From positions 11,818,262-11,882,261 of the forward strand of contig NW_024037055.1 in assembly GCF_015706575.1 (NCBI RefSeq): 64,000 nt of DNA. The letters are read 5' to 3'. A program made the position numbers and the translations under genes. Numbering within the stretch: position 1 is the first letter of the stretch; each line of letters opens with the position of its first letter. The notes under the pieces are model-generated. The model worked only from the letters and a program-made list of their open reading frames with translations, was not told the DNA's origin and ran no database searches. This stretch comes from Patiria miniata (lineage: Eukaryota > Echinodermata > Asteroidea > Valvatida > Asterinidae). This document shows positions 10,916 through 23,600 of this stretch, one piece after another.

Positions 10916-13247
10916 ACAGACATTTTTGATAATTCAGAGCATCTTCCGATTCCAGCAATTATGATCTATAGTTGCAATGATAAAACTAGCAGACGACAGT
11001 AGGCCTTTGTTTGTATATGTTTTAATGTCCCACCGCCACCACCAACCCAGTTAGATCTTATTCCCCAGAAACTAAATTGCCAGGGATTATTCCAGGTGAA
11101 ACACCGCAGCGTTCGATTAGCTTCGTTTTGTGGCTTCCTCGAGTGTAAAACCCGTGTATACACGGTGTATTCATGGGAAGCTACTCGAACGCACCCTTTA
11201 TAAAGTGATTTCAAATCACGACATATTTATTTAATCACGTGATATCTTCCACGTATGCGTATTAAGGCAAATGACTTTTACCAGCCTGAAGAAGAAACAA
11301 AGAATTGCAGCCAGTGCGGTATAAAACCATGTTGGATAACAAAAACTAGGTTTATCACTATCGGCCAAACAGAGGGCGGTAGATCAATTTCATTGTTCTA
11401 CAAGTTACACTTGATTTCTAGCGCAGCATGGGGTTATAATTAGTGTTAAAGAGCACCACACCCAGGCGCCGCGAATTCCACCCGGAAATAGCGACAGAAA
11501 TACATACAAATGGACATTATCCATGCACAAGAATCGTTTTCCTTAGCATCAATGTTATTTGAAAAACAATCAATTTATAAACCGAATTAATGACGTCATC
11601 AAACGAGCAGACGTACTTAAATTTGTATACTGATTTTTTAATTTTTCAATTACAACACTGGTTTTTAAATATAAATAGCATCTTTTTGAAGAATTGAAAT
11701 CTGACGTAATGTGTTTAATTCCGAGTTGATATCCTGACCAACATCCTTGATCATAAAAATCGATCATTCCTGACAATTTGCTTTTGGAAAACATGTAAGT
11801 TAAAGTTAAGCCTCCGCCACCCCCCATGAAACTCACCTAACTGTAAAACATCTCTGCTATCAGCTCTCCGTATGTATTCCGCCCAAAAAAAATATCCCAC
11901 TCGTTCGTATGCCGTCCGTTTACTGTTACATGTTGGCTCCCAAACTCCAAACACACAATACATGCATTGTATATACATGTACTTAGTGATAGGAATTCAC
12001 CAGAGTGTGGGAATTCACATTATTAATACTTATAAGCTTCACAGGAGAGATCCAAATGTGTTGTAGACTGTGAGCAGAACCACTTTGCTTATTAGAATTG
12101 ACGGGGCGTTCAACTTCGCATTTCTGTACATATGCAAAATGGGAATTCCCGTTCTGAGAAATGGCTTCCCGGAATGTTATGCGTCAGGTCAATAGGCTTT
12201 TGTTAGTCGCAAAAGAAATCAGGTCACATTTATTTGTTTGAGTTCATGACAACGGAATCACAGACATCGACATCATAACAAAACATTGCCCGGTTTTTCG
12301 ATTCTATATGCATACTGCCAATCGTACAGATTTAGACTGTAAGCTACGGATCTGCTGCCAAATATCAATTGTCTATCCCTACTTTTCGGTTTTGTAAAGA
12401 AAAGGTAGTTTCTAGTAAATCACTACTATTAATTAGGCATGTTTTAATGTATGCATCTTATAATGTAAAGATAAATAATTACCGTAGGAGTCTACATTAA
12501 TATAAATTGGGTGACATCATGGCTATTGTAGAAGCAATCTAAAGCGATATATAGGCTGTCCATTTTCGAATAATTTAGTATGCGATTATTGGAAACTGCA
12601 ATTGACCAAATATTCGAATTTTCGAAACTCGCAGATCAAGTCTTTACACACGCCAGCTAGCTACCGAGCCGCCTTCTCTGGTACGTGGTCAAATGGGTTG
12701 AATTCAAAGCGCGCCGGTTACAATGTGCATGCGGCGATGGATATTAGGCCTATGGGCCGCTGGAGTGTCTTGCAGTAAGTACTGTATAACTGTCCAGGGA
12801 CTTTACCCAGCTAAAAGAATGGCACCAATCAATTATAGGTGTCGACAAAAAAAAATTACCGTGGACAAAAACATGGCATCTGACAATAAAAAAACCCGCA
12901 ACTTTATGATTAAAAATAACACCACAGTCGTGTGTGCACGCGCATAGTTTTTCTTTTCGAATATTCAAACTGGCAACAAGCTATTCGAATATTTGGTTGA
13001 TGGTCGAATATTCGGGAGCAATTTCACATGCCCACAATCCTTTCCGTTTCTATTTTAATTTTCTAAATTTGTTTTACGACAAAGTAATAGAAAGCAGTTA
13101 AAAATTGGCTGTGGTCGAACACAAGAGACTAAGGCCTGCTATATGATTGGTTTATTTGATGCTAGTACAATTGTTTCCTTAATACAAAAGTAAGTCATCT
13201 GAGTACTGAAAATGTAAATGCCAAAGGCGGCTGTACAAATGAATCTT
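10916..13247. other. No gene recognised
   Basis: AT-rich DNA with only short, motif-free open frames. TTCGAATATTCG-like words near 12.56-12.63 and 12.96-13.02 kb suggest ends of an old TIR element, but I cannot match them convincingly. Confidence 0.3.
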
Positions 13248-13790
13248 TTAAAGGGAATGTACATCATTTGCTTTTGCTGTAATTTTCAGAAATGAACTAT
13301 TTGAGGGGTTAGTATAATAGATCAAATATTGTTACACTGACATTTTTGAAGTTTTGTGTACGAAAAGGTTGATAAAACCAAGAAAAACAAAAATGTTCAA
13401 GTAGTCTGGTTCCCTGACTCCACAAAAGATAAAATGGATCAATGTATAGATGATGGAAAATTGTAAGGCAAGGGAACCAGTCTAGCTGGCCTGCACCCGT
13501 TCATGAACACGTAATCAATAGCAAACAAAATTTGGACTGAAAAATGGTAAATTTGGAGCAGTAGTTGAAAAATAGTTAGGTTTTTCCAACGCTGGTCGGC
13601 CGACCACCGTTGGAAATGTATACAAAAATACAATTTTCTTGAAAATGACTTCACACCAGGTGCCATAATTTTACAAGATGCTTGAGACTGTCATTTACCA
13701 ACATCCTAGTAAGGTATTTCGTAAAAACTTGGTAGTTTTATTTTTCGATGTTTGCAAATGTTGTATATTCCCTTTAAATACAATGTAAAT
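13248..13790. repeat. Foldback with AAAGGGAATGTAC termini and GACTGGTTCCC core
   Basis: The left end AAAGGGAATGTAC is mirrored by GTATATTCCCTTT at the right end. Inside, GTCTGGTTCCC (about 13405) and GGGAACCAGTCT (about 13474) form a second inverted pair. The same inner pair recurs at 19370-19425 and 23784-23840, so a small foldback family is scattered through this gene and its flank. Confidence 0.45.
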
Positions 13791-14074
13791 AAACATACTT
13801 AAATGAAGAATATTTCATAGGGCCTTTTACAAAACAGTCTACCTGTACAATGTCAAATGGCGCTTATTAGGAACATGGATTCGTCATGCATTTTAACCAT
13901 AACATGGCACTTGACTTTGCAAGTCTCCGTAAGACATTATTTTATGAAACTTTACATATAAATTCTTTGTTACAAAAATCTCAAGTATAAACATTGTTTT
14001 AATTTTTACAAAATATACACATGGTATTTTTAAATAATTTATCAGTGAACAATGAACAGGAGTTTCGTTTGACT

Positions 14075-14080
14075 TTTATT
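14075..14080 (-). promoter_or_regulatory. Candidate poly(A) signal of the EDA-like gene
   Basis: Read on the minus strand this is AATAAA, about 610 bases past the stop codon at 14688. It is a plausible end for the 3' untranslated region, but no cDNA supports it. Confidence 0.3.
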
Positions 14081-14203
14081 TATACGTCCTGGCTGTTTTT
14101 TGATACGTCATTACTGCATTAAGTCGCACCCCCTTCCCCCGACGATCAATTCAAATACGAGTTTGAAACTCACAACTGCATGTTCTTTTGAATCTACCAG
14201 CGT

Positions 14204-14325
14204 CTCATGAGGTGCATATCATCAGTGCCTACCGAAAGAATACGCACCTCATGAGGTGCATATCATCAGTGCCTATACTGAACCGGGAGGATACAACCTA
14301 ATGAGGTGCATATCATCAGTGCCTA
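14204..14325. repeat. Three 28-bp repeats in the predicted 3' UTR
   Basis: The phrase ATGAGGTGCATATCATCAGT, followed by GCCTA, occurs at about 14207, 14251 and 14301, with spacings of 44 and 50 bases. The middle copy begins inside a perfect palindrome, GCACCTCATGAGGTGC. The block lies between the stop codon of the EDA-like gene and its candidate poly(A) signal, so it would be transcribed. Confidence 0.6.
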
Positions 14326-14687
14326 CAATTTCAAATTCAATCCAAATCAAAGATTCCATATTACGAAAAGATAGCTCCATAGGGCCTACTTCTTCACAAG
14401 TTCCCTTGAAGCGTGTGTTATGGTTGAGAGGATTACTCTATTTTTGTTAGCCCCAAAGACCCAACCTAGTGTCTTTTTTATCTCACTGACTGACTCGCTC
14501 ACTGACTGTCACTAAGCCTTGCAGTGCTATTGTATAAATCGTAACATTGAATTGGCTAAATCCGACCCATTCTGTAGACCACATGCACGAGAAAAACAAT
14601 TCCAGTGATGAGCCATTCGGAATCAATTAAATACAATGTTTACACTCTGGGACCAGCTTTACTATTCTTACCTTGTTTTGTTATATT

Positions 14688-17600
14688 TTAAGAAAGTCTT
14701 ATCATCCCGAAATGAGTGCTATCAGGGTTCAAGTTAATGACTCTATTTGCATATGACACTTTGACTCCAACTTTATCTCCTGGGTTGATCTGCACCACTC
14801 CGCCTATATAGCATGTGTTAAACTTACGATCACGATCTACAGTGCATTCAGTGCAGCTGAAGCGTTTCTGGCCACCGATGTACAAACTGTGGCCCATGAA
14901 CACACTTGGGTCATAATACAGCATCTAAAAAAAAGAGTTAAATGGAATAAATCAACAATCGCAACAACGTAACGTAAAATTCCATCTCAAGAATAATCAC
15001 AGCAACATCAGTGATTGAATAATATATCGCAATATAAAAGCGGGGGATTCTTCAGAGGGTTGGTTTACGGAGAGGGAGAGAGAGGCTGGGGACGACACCA
15101 TGGACACTGACGGCGCTGCAGCGCGCTGTTACGTACATGTATATGGAAATAAGTGCATTTTAGGCACATGGATGAATTTAAGGTCCGGCTTCGGCAGCTA
15201 CACTTGGGATTTGTCGCATCTGCATTCTTCACAAATCATGCGCATCTTAGGGAATAGGCCCTAAATAATTATGTGCTTGGCCGGTTTCAAAAAAAGTACG
15301 TAAACCGGCTAGTGGCCTGGATGCGGATAATGGCCCGAGTCGAAATAACTTTCGGTCAAAAAGTCAAAACAAGTAAAAAAATATCACAAATTTCCAACGA
15401 TTTTTTTCAAAATTTTTACTTCATGTTTTGTGAACACCTCGCGATCTTAGTGCTATAAATCTCCACACTCTGGCGAACTGCGCGATGTGGCGCAGAACGT
15501 GTAGCGGTGTTTTACCGACGGTTTAAAACCACTTACTTCATCGAGATTTGAACCTCAAAATGGAAGGAGCGTACAGAGTTACTCGCCGGATATTACAGAA
15601 ATCTGTACAAAGGTCGTAGCCCTGTGAAAAGGGGCCTTAGCAACCACCATACAATAGACAACTTACTACATGGGGTTTCCCCAAAATGAATTTCTAGCCA
15701 TGGCTTGCTTAAATAATACAAACACAAATATTTGTTGGATGTGGATAATAAATAAATAAAAAAAATACATGTAGCGTACATACTCCAAAAAACAACAAAC
15801 ATGTAGGGGGGGGGGGGGGAATTCATTCTGTCTCTTCTTTCTCAGAAAAAAACAGAAGTCATCTTAAATCGGCTTTAGTAACTTAATGATAATGAACACT
15901 AAATGAAATGCCGAGGAGACAAATCAGTTTGTCACCTATAAGACTATGCTATATCCTGTTTCTACAGTAAAACTGAAAGGTAATGCAAGACTTTACCTGG
16001 CTGTAAACATAGTAGATTCCTCCCTCTATTACAGTGACATTGCCGCGGTAATCCAGATAAAACTTGTCCCTTGTTTCAGCATCCATCCATTGAGCATATC
16101 TCCAGTATGGAACCCAACCGCCTGTAAGCAAATATAAACTCATCTATGAGTCACAATCACCATAGAGCAAGGATCCAAGGAGTTCGAGCTCCAAGACTTC
16201 AAAAGTAAAAGGATGGTCGCCGCGCTCGAAAGCAACAATAAAAAGCACCTGGACCCAGCTTGCTCAGTTGCTCCGCGCTCTAATGCTAAAAGAAAGAGTT
16301 TGCATTGCTTTGTAGACAATAACATGGTAAATACCGTACCCACGCGCAGTTGTCATGGGGTCCGCTTAAAGTCCGACGCCTCATAGGTCCGACGCCGCAT
16401 AAGTCTGACGCCTCATAGGTCCGACATCTCATAAGTCCGAAACAGCGTTTGTCCATTGTCGGACTTATGAGGCGTCCGACTTGTGAGGCGTCGGACTAAT
16501 GAAACGGCCCCGTTGTAATATACATTGCCAAAAATGAATGATTTAGAAGTGTTTGTTCGCAGTTGGATAATACTGTATATCAATGTGGTCAACATCACTG
16601 AAACAATCATTTCATGACGAACAAAATGCTCTATACCCTCTATACTCAAATCAGCAGTGGAAGAAAACCAAATACCTTGCAAGCTGTCTGGATACCACAG
16701 AAGATATAAAACGCCGGAAAATCACTCACAGAAACAACCATCAAGCAACTCAAACCAATACTATACAACAAGAAAATCAATCCTCAACTGAGAATAAGAA
16801 TTTTCAATGCATATGCTGGAAGCGTCTTCCTGTATACAACAGTGAACTTTGGACTCTAACAAAAACCTTGGATAACCAAATTGATGCTTTCCACAGACGT
16901 CATCTTAGATACATACTAGGAATTCGCTGGCCAGAAAAGATATCAAATGATATCAAAAAATATCAAATGATATCAAAAAAGCCGTGGAGTCAAACATCAA
17001 AAACAGAAGATTGAGCTGGCTCAGTCATCTACTGCGTCTGCCACAAGACGCACCAGCAAAGATTGCTCATGACGAAATACAAAGAAAAGTGAAAAGACCG
17101 GCAGGGGGGGGGGGGGGGGCAAACGAACATGGTTAGACACATATCTATCTAATATTATACTAGTGACTTTTTCTAATGTATACATGTTTGTACATAATTG
17201 TAATGAATGACATCATTGAAATAAATGTTACTACTACTACTACTACTACTACCTTTAGTATGAAAACTTGTGAAATTTCCCAAAAAATCACATTCCATAA
17301 ATGATATATTGCCAATTAAAATGTCCGAAAAGACATAACTTATTTGAAAAAAAAAATCCAATTTATCTTCAACTTACAGGGACAGATAGCGCTTTCAAGG
17401 ACCAACAACTGCATATCGATAAGAATTCATTTAATCAAATGCGCAGTTGTTAAAACCTATCTTGTCGCAAAATGTATTTTTCAAAAAAGAGCAGCGACGT
17501 GACATTTATGCAGCATATAGCATGTATATGGAGGTTGTTGGTTACCAACTAAAAATGTGGCGACGATGATCGTGTTCAAAGGCCTCTTGCAGTCGCGCAA

Positions 17601-20600
17601 TGAATGGTCGAGGCTTGCGGTCACAGTGCTTAACTATGGGACATTCCCGAGGGATTGGAATGTTAATGGTCAAAATGTAAATCGCCCAAGAGGTCTGACT
17701 CCTTGGGTCCTAGCTCTATGCAATAACTTTCGACCGGAGTAGGCCTATACCGTGGTTAGAGATCATTGGAATTCACCGACGATTTTCGCTAATTATGGCA
17801 ACTGGGGGCGCGAATTTCTTTTTGACAGGCGGGATGCTCCAAAGTCATGAATAATTCAAGAGCATCGTTGTTATTTATTTAACCATTATACCTTTAAAGC
17901 AAAAGTTTTAAAGTACAGACGTCGTCGAGCTACCACACAGTAGCATATGGATAGCATGATGAACTATGGATACAAAGATCCCAGTGGTTCGAATCCACGT
18001 CGTCACTGCTCATTTTCATCGACTGTTTTTCTTCTCTAAATTTATCGTTCAGATAATTTAATTTTAAGGGAAAAAAGAGAACGAGAACCTAAGTGTCTTG
18101 CAACGATTCCAAGGAAAACTGAATTGCTTTTGGAGCATCCCGCCTACGGAAAAAAAAATCGCACCGCGCGCGCGCGCGCGCGCGTGTGTGCGTCGTGAGA
18201 GCGTGCTTGCACCACTGATCTCTATATAAAGACTGGATAGCTAATAAAGAGCCACACAATGTACGAATTTGACGCCATATTGGTGAGACCGGCTGGTGAT
18301 CTACAAAGGACAAGTTTCCGTCTTTATAGACAGCATGATTTCTTTTGTAATGTCGCGGTTCACCTGACTTATATTTTGACCACCACCACTGACCAACTGA
18401 CCAAGGTTTACTACAATTTTTCTAACGTTGTGGTTACTTTTATAATGCCGCAAATCACTTTTTCGGCGTTTTTGAAATAACAATCACTACGGAAATGTGT
18501 CCCTTTTAGAACATCATAATATGTGTACGTGACCAAAATGCGCGTCAACTGTTGATACAACGCGCGCGTATTTACGCGTAGAACGTTCGTATTATGCGCG
18601 GCCATCTTCGTGAGACCGGGGGCGAATTGATCAATATGCAAAGTTTACTGTGTGAATGTTGTATGCATATCCGCTATCCAGTCTTTATAGAGATCAGTGG
18701 CTTGCACCCAATCACGGAGACGCCCATTACAAACACAGGCCTACTGCCAACGGAAATGTCCAAAAATGTTTCACTTGACGCATCTTTGGGAATGACCTTC
18801 TTTTATTGTTTTTTTTTTCAAAATGACATCACGCCAGAACGAATAATTTCACAGGGAGTTAGGGTCGGTATAGGCCCTATACTACCGATATATCTTGGAA
18901 CCAATTAGCAAGCTTTTTAAACAATAATTTAGTCGATTACTTTTTTTTTGATAGATGCAAATGGTCTACTCTACCTTTAATACTGTAGTAAAGTTGCAAA
19001 TATTTTTTTCATAAGGATTCCTGTTGGTCTTCCTTAAACAAAAATACTCAAACAAAATGTTACAGTTACGATAACGTGGTTAATCAGGAAATAGGGAGTT
19101 ATTGGACGAATTAATACGATTCCTTTAATGTCTCTGTTAAGGTTTTGTTAAGTTTCAAACCGTGAAGCCAATGTCTAGTTGCTCATCTTAACTGTTCGAT
19201 ATTTTTTCTCCTTAAGAATTTTCAACTAGAATGTTAAAGTTCAGCCAAAACACATTTTTTTTTATTGGGCGTCTGCAACCATTGATCTCCATATAATATA
19301 CATATGTAGCCTACATATGGAAATCAATGTCTGCAACCCTCTCAAACGGGCTTGTTTTTGCCTTGCGAGTAGACTGGTTCTCAGTCACGAAATATCGATT
19401 CTGACAGAGGGCGGGAACCAGTCTACCCTGTGTAGCGTAATATTCTATAAATAACTAAATGTGGGTCTCATTCAAACTTGAATGACTGTTATATTGCTGT
19501 TATAAGCAAAATAGCAATTTCAGAAATACTCTATTTTGGACGGTATATCTTTAAAAACAGAGTTGTTTTGTGGCACGATGATGTCGGCGCTATTCAGCAG
19601 AATACGTTGAGCAGTACCGGAGGTGTACATGTATGTGCGTACCACAGTACGCCTATTTATTGGTTCAGTATGATCAGCGATCAACGTTCAAGTACTCACA
19701 ATGTAATGTCAGACAAAGGTTGTTGCAACGACTAAAATTACGTGCTGAGGGGAATCCCATGTACATGTACGTGTTTGTGTATGGGTCTTATCAGCATTGT
19801 TACACATTTGGACAGTGGTATTGTGTTTTGTATGGAGCTGCACACGCCAGAATAAATTCTTCAATCTAGAAGGGTAAACTTCACTTGTTACGGTAACTTA
19901 GGCCTAATTTTGGATATGGGACTCTTCAAGGTGGTAACAGGGTTCCTATACGCAAATTCGATAACGCACATAGGTATTGAGCTTGGGCTGCACACGCAGA
20001 TTATTACGAACTGGAAAATACATACTTTAGCCTGCAACTGTGCGATATTTTCTGAAACAACATAAACCTATACGAATGCAGTAAACAAATTCAACTTCAT
20101 TAATAATTTCGGGTTCAAAGTACAAAATCAGTGGGTCTTTGTGTTAGATGATTATGAACTCCCTCGGCTTTGCGTTGGGATGTAATATTCAGAATTAGTT
20201 ATCAACAATAAGTCAGCTTGTATTGGACCATTAATTACCCACAACTTTCACTCAAACCATTGTGTTTGTATACACACCGGAGTCATTACCAAGGGACCAT
20301 AAGGTGTGTTGATTGTACTTCACAGACGTGTACTGGGCTATACCATTCGACTTCCTTTAATAATCAATAATGTATGACGCATGTACCATAACTCAATATA
20401 GCCCTTGTATTTACTGAAATACCTCATGTACATCCTGCGTTTCATATCAGTTTTTCTTCATTCAACTTACTTTATCGTTTCCTTTCATTTTAGTAACTGT
20501 TAACAAATCAAACCGACAGAATCATTTCCTGAATGGGATTCCTTGACGAATGTTTTTAAATAAGACTACTATAGAAGAAGATGTTGCAGATACCATAATG

Positions 20601-23600
20601 AAACTACTAAGCCTACATAGACGAAGATGTTGCGTTTTAGGGGATTCTCAATTTCTCATTTTTTTTTTTTTACGCAAGTTGTCCGACAAGATACTTAGCA
20701 AACAAACATTCGGATGCTGTTAACATAAGAAGTGGAACTGTTAGGTCTAAGGCTAAAACATTACGCGTTTTATAATTTGTAATATTGTAATTTTAGAAAA
20801 GCATACTATAGAAAAGCAATATCTCACAAACTTTTGTGTGCAAAATTTTGGTAAGTTGTACGGATCAAAGAATAAGATCTCTTGTGACTTATAAACTTGA
20901 GTTTAATCAGGCTAGTTTCAAATTGTTGGATTTTAATAAATCAATTTTCAGCTAGAAAAAAATGATTTAGCATGAAATAATAAAATACGTTATATAGTTC
21001 TTGCCTTAAACAATCAAGTTATTGGTTAAAAGCAAGAAAAAGTTGATATGTAAAAGCAGCATACTTAATATAATCCATGACTTAGGTCCATCAGTCAGAC
21101 AATAATAGATGCTAGACAAAAGTTGGCAATGTATACACACATTTTTTACGCATGGTGCAAAGACATTTGATTTAAACTATGTATAAGTCTAGAAAAGACA
21201 ATGACAACATACCATTGATTGCACTTAAGTCGACATATCCCCTGTTTATCGGATCCCGCGCTACAAGTAAACGAAAAGAACATAATGCAATTAATGTCTG
21301 CACATTATACTGTCGTATAAATAGCGAAATAATTATCAATTGCATTTCATAATTTTGTTAGCAAAGGGACCATTTCAAGTACATGTATAATTATTTAACT
21401 TTCATTGGGCACATCAGGTTCAAAAAGAGACAGACCTATAAGAGATATCCATGTCAGGGGTTGGCTATCTGCCTTTGTTTGTTAGCTGATAAGTATTAAA
21501 AGCTATTACCGCTTCATCTACAACACCCATGCACGCTTTGGTGGGTAAAGCCATTATTCTTATTACTCTAAATAGTTCTTGTTTAGAAAAAGGGCAGTTG
21601 TAAGCGGTTTATTTTATCCCATGCACGAACAAAACTTTAATGTGTATTTCAATTAATCGTATAGTTGAAATTTTAAGCTTTCTTAATGCTATGAATAATT
21701 ACACGCATTTGTTTGGATGTGATGACTTGTCAGTAACCTTGTCAGAAAACTTGCGTGCGTTGACAACCATTTCCAAAGTAATAACGGTGCCCTTGCCAGT
21801 GAGTACTTGCCAGTGAGTGTCTCACTATTTGTAATTATAGGCCAAAAATACCCTGTAGCGTTGCCCTCACATGAAAAATATCAGGAGGGTCGGTCGGTCG
21901 GTGATTTTTTGTTTTTAATGGCCACTTAATTGTTAGTTACCAGTTCCCCTCTACCAACGTACACAAAACGTTTAGCCTCGGCTATAGTACATGTGACTGC
22001 AAGCGCGAACTATGCTGTGTACATGTACACATGTAGGCCTATACATATTCACATGTATACATGCTCACATGTATACGATGTATGCAGTAAATCACACCAC
22101 ATGCTCCAGGCCTCGGCCTCAGTAACACCGTGGAGGAATAAGAACGAACACGTACAAAATACGACAAATTCGAACTGTACGTTTGTAACAAAACGCAAAC
22201 TTATGGCATTACAAAGAAACGGTAATGGCAAGGTTTAAGATACTTAAGATACTATTTTTCAAGTGAAAAAAAAAAACCAATTGGATATATCCAGGTTTTG
22301 GGGTCGGTCGGGTAAGGGCAAAAACCAACTTATTTTTGGCTTTGTGTATTTGTCAAGCCATTCTTTTGTCGCATCTTTATTGTCTGAGACAGGACAATCT
22401 ATTAAAAGTGGAAAAACAATCTTGAACCACTACGATTTGTTTGTTTAATAGTACATGTTCATAAATAAATTCTTGAGTCGCAGCACCAGAATTAGATTGT
22501 GTAAATGACGGCGAACGAAAAGGCTTGGATGTCATGGTAGTAGTTATGTTCCATTAACCAGGGCTACGGTGGATTTGAAGTCCTCAAAATAACTGGGAAT
22601 TCCCAGCGCTGACGCAATATGCAAGCACGGAGGTCATGCGTATATGGATACACAGCCTCATGGCCAGTCGAGTGTGATATCAGAGAGCAATATGCACATG
22701 AACTCTTGATCCATGAAACACACAGTACATACACGTACATTGTGTACTATGTTATGTGAGTCCTGGTAAAATACTGACACTACTAAACACGCTAAATGTA
22801 ATCAGTCAATCTTATAATTTAAGCACTTCCAACCGAAATGTAGGCCTATACCTAATTTTGAGTGAAGCTTGCACCTTTTAAGGTGTCAGCGTCGATGCAT
22901 AATACTTTTTGACAATACCAGACTTACTTGCAATGGATGCTATTGATTCTACATCGCCTTCAAAATGTGCTGCAAGTATCATGGTGTACTGTATAGGGTT
23001 GATAACATTAAAACAACGAAAATTAGACAAAATTACTGGGATGCTGTGTGTCTATTATAAGGTCATCAATGCAAAAAAACCCGAAATATTCGGGGCAGAA
23101 AGAAGGCATTAACTTATTTATTATACGCTTAAAATATTAAAGGATTGAAACAGCCGGCAAATTGTCTATCCACGTCCTCCCTTCAATATGATGACCTTAA
23201 TGGCACACAGCACCCCTCCTTTGACTTACTTTCACCAGTATTGATAGTTGCAAGTCTACCTCCCTCAAAATGTGCGGCAAGTAAAGCTGCTGGCCGTGCA
23301 TCGGACCAATGAGGCACCCCGGGGCCCTATATAGAAGGGAGGACATGGATGTCATCCAGCTGAATTCATTGATATTGCTCACCAAAAACCATTTCGGTTT
23401 AATAAAAGTACACAATACGAGAAAAAATGAACAGTCACAGTCCAGCTATACTCTTGTATTTAAAATCGTTGTCGAGCAGTGTTTAAACATTATTGTAAAA
23501 AAAAAGCAGCTCAATACACCATTCATTTTTATTGAAGTTAAGTTCACTGCAAAGTTCTGATGCCATTGGAATGTGCTGCAATTAATTTTAAGGCATGTCA

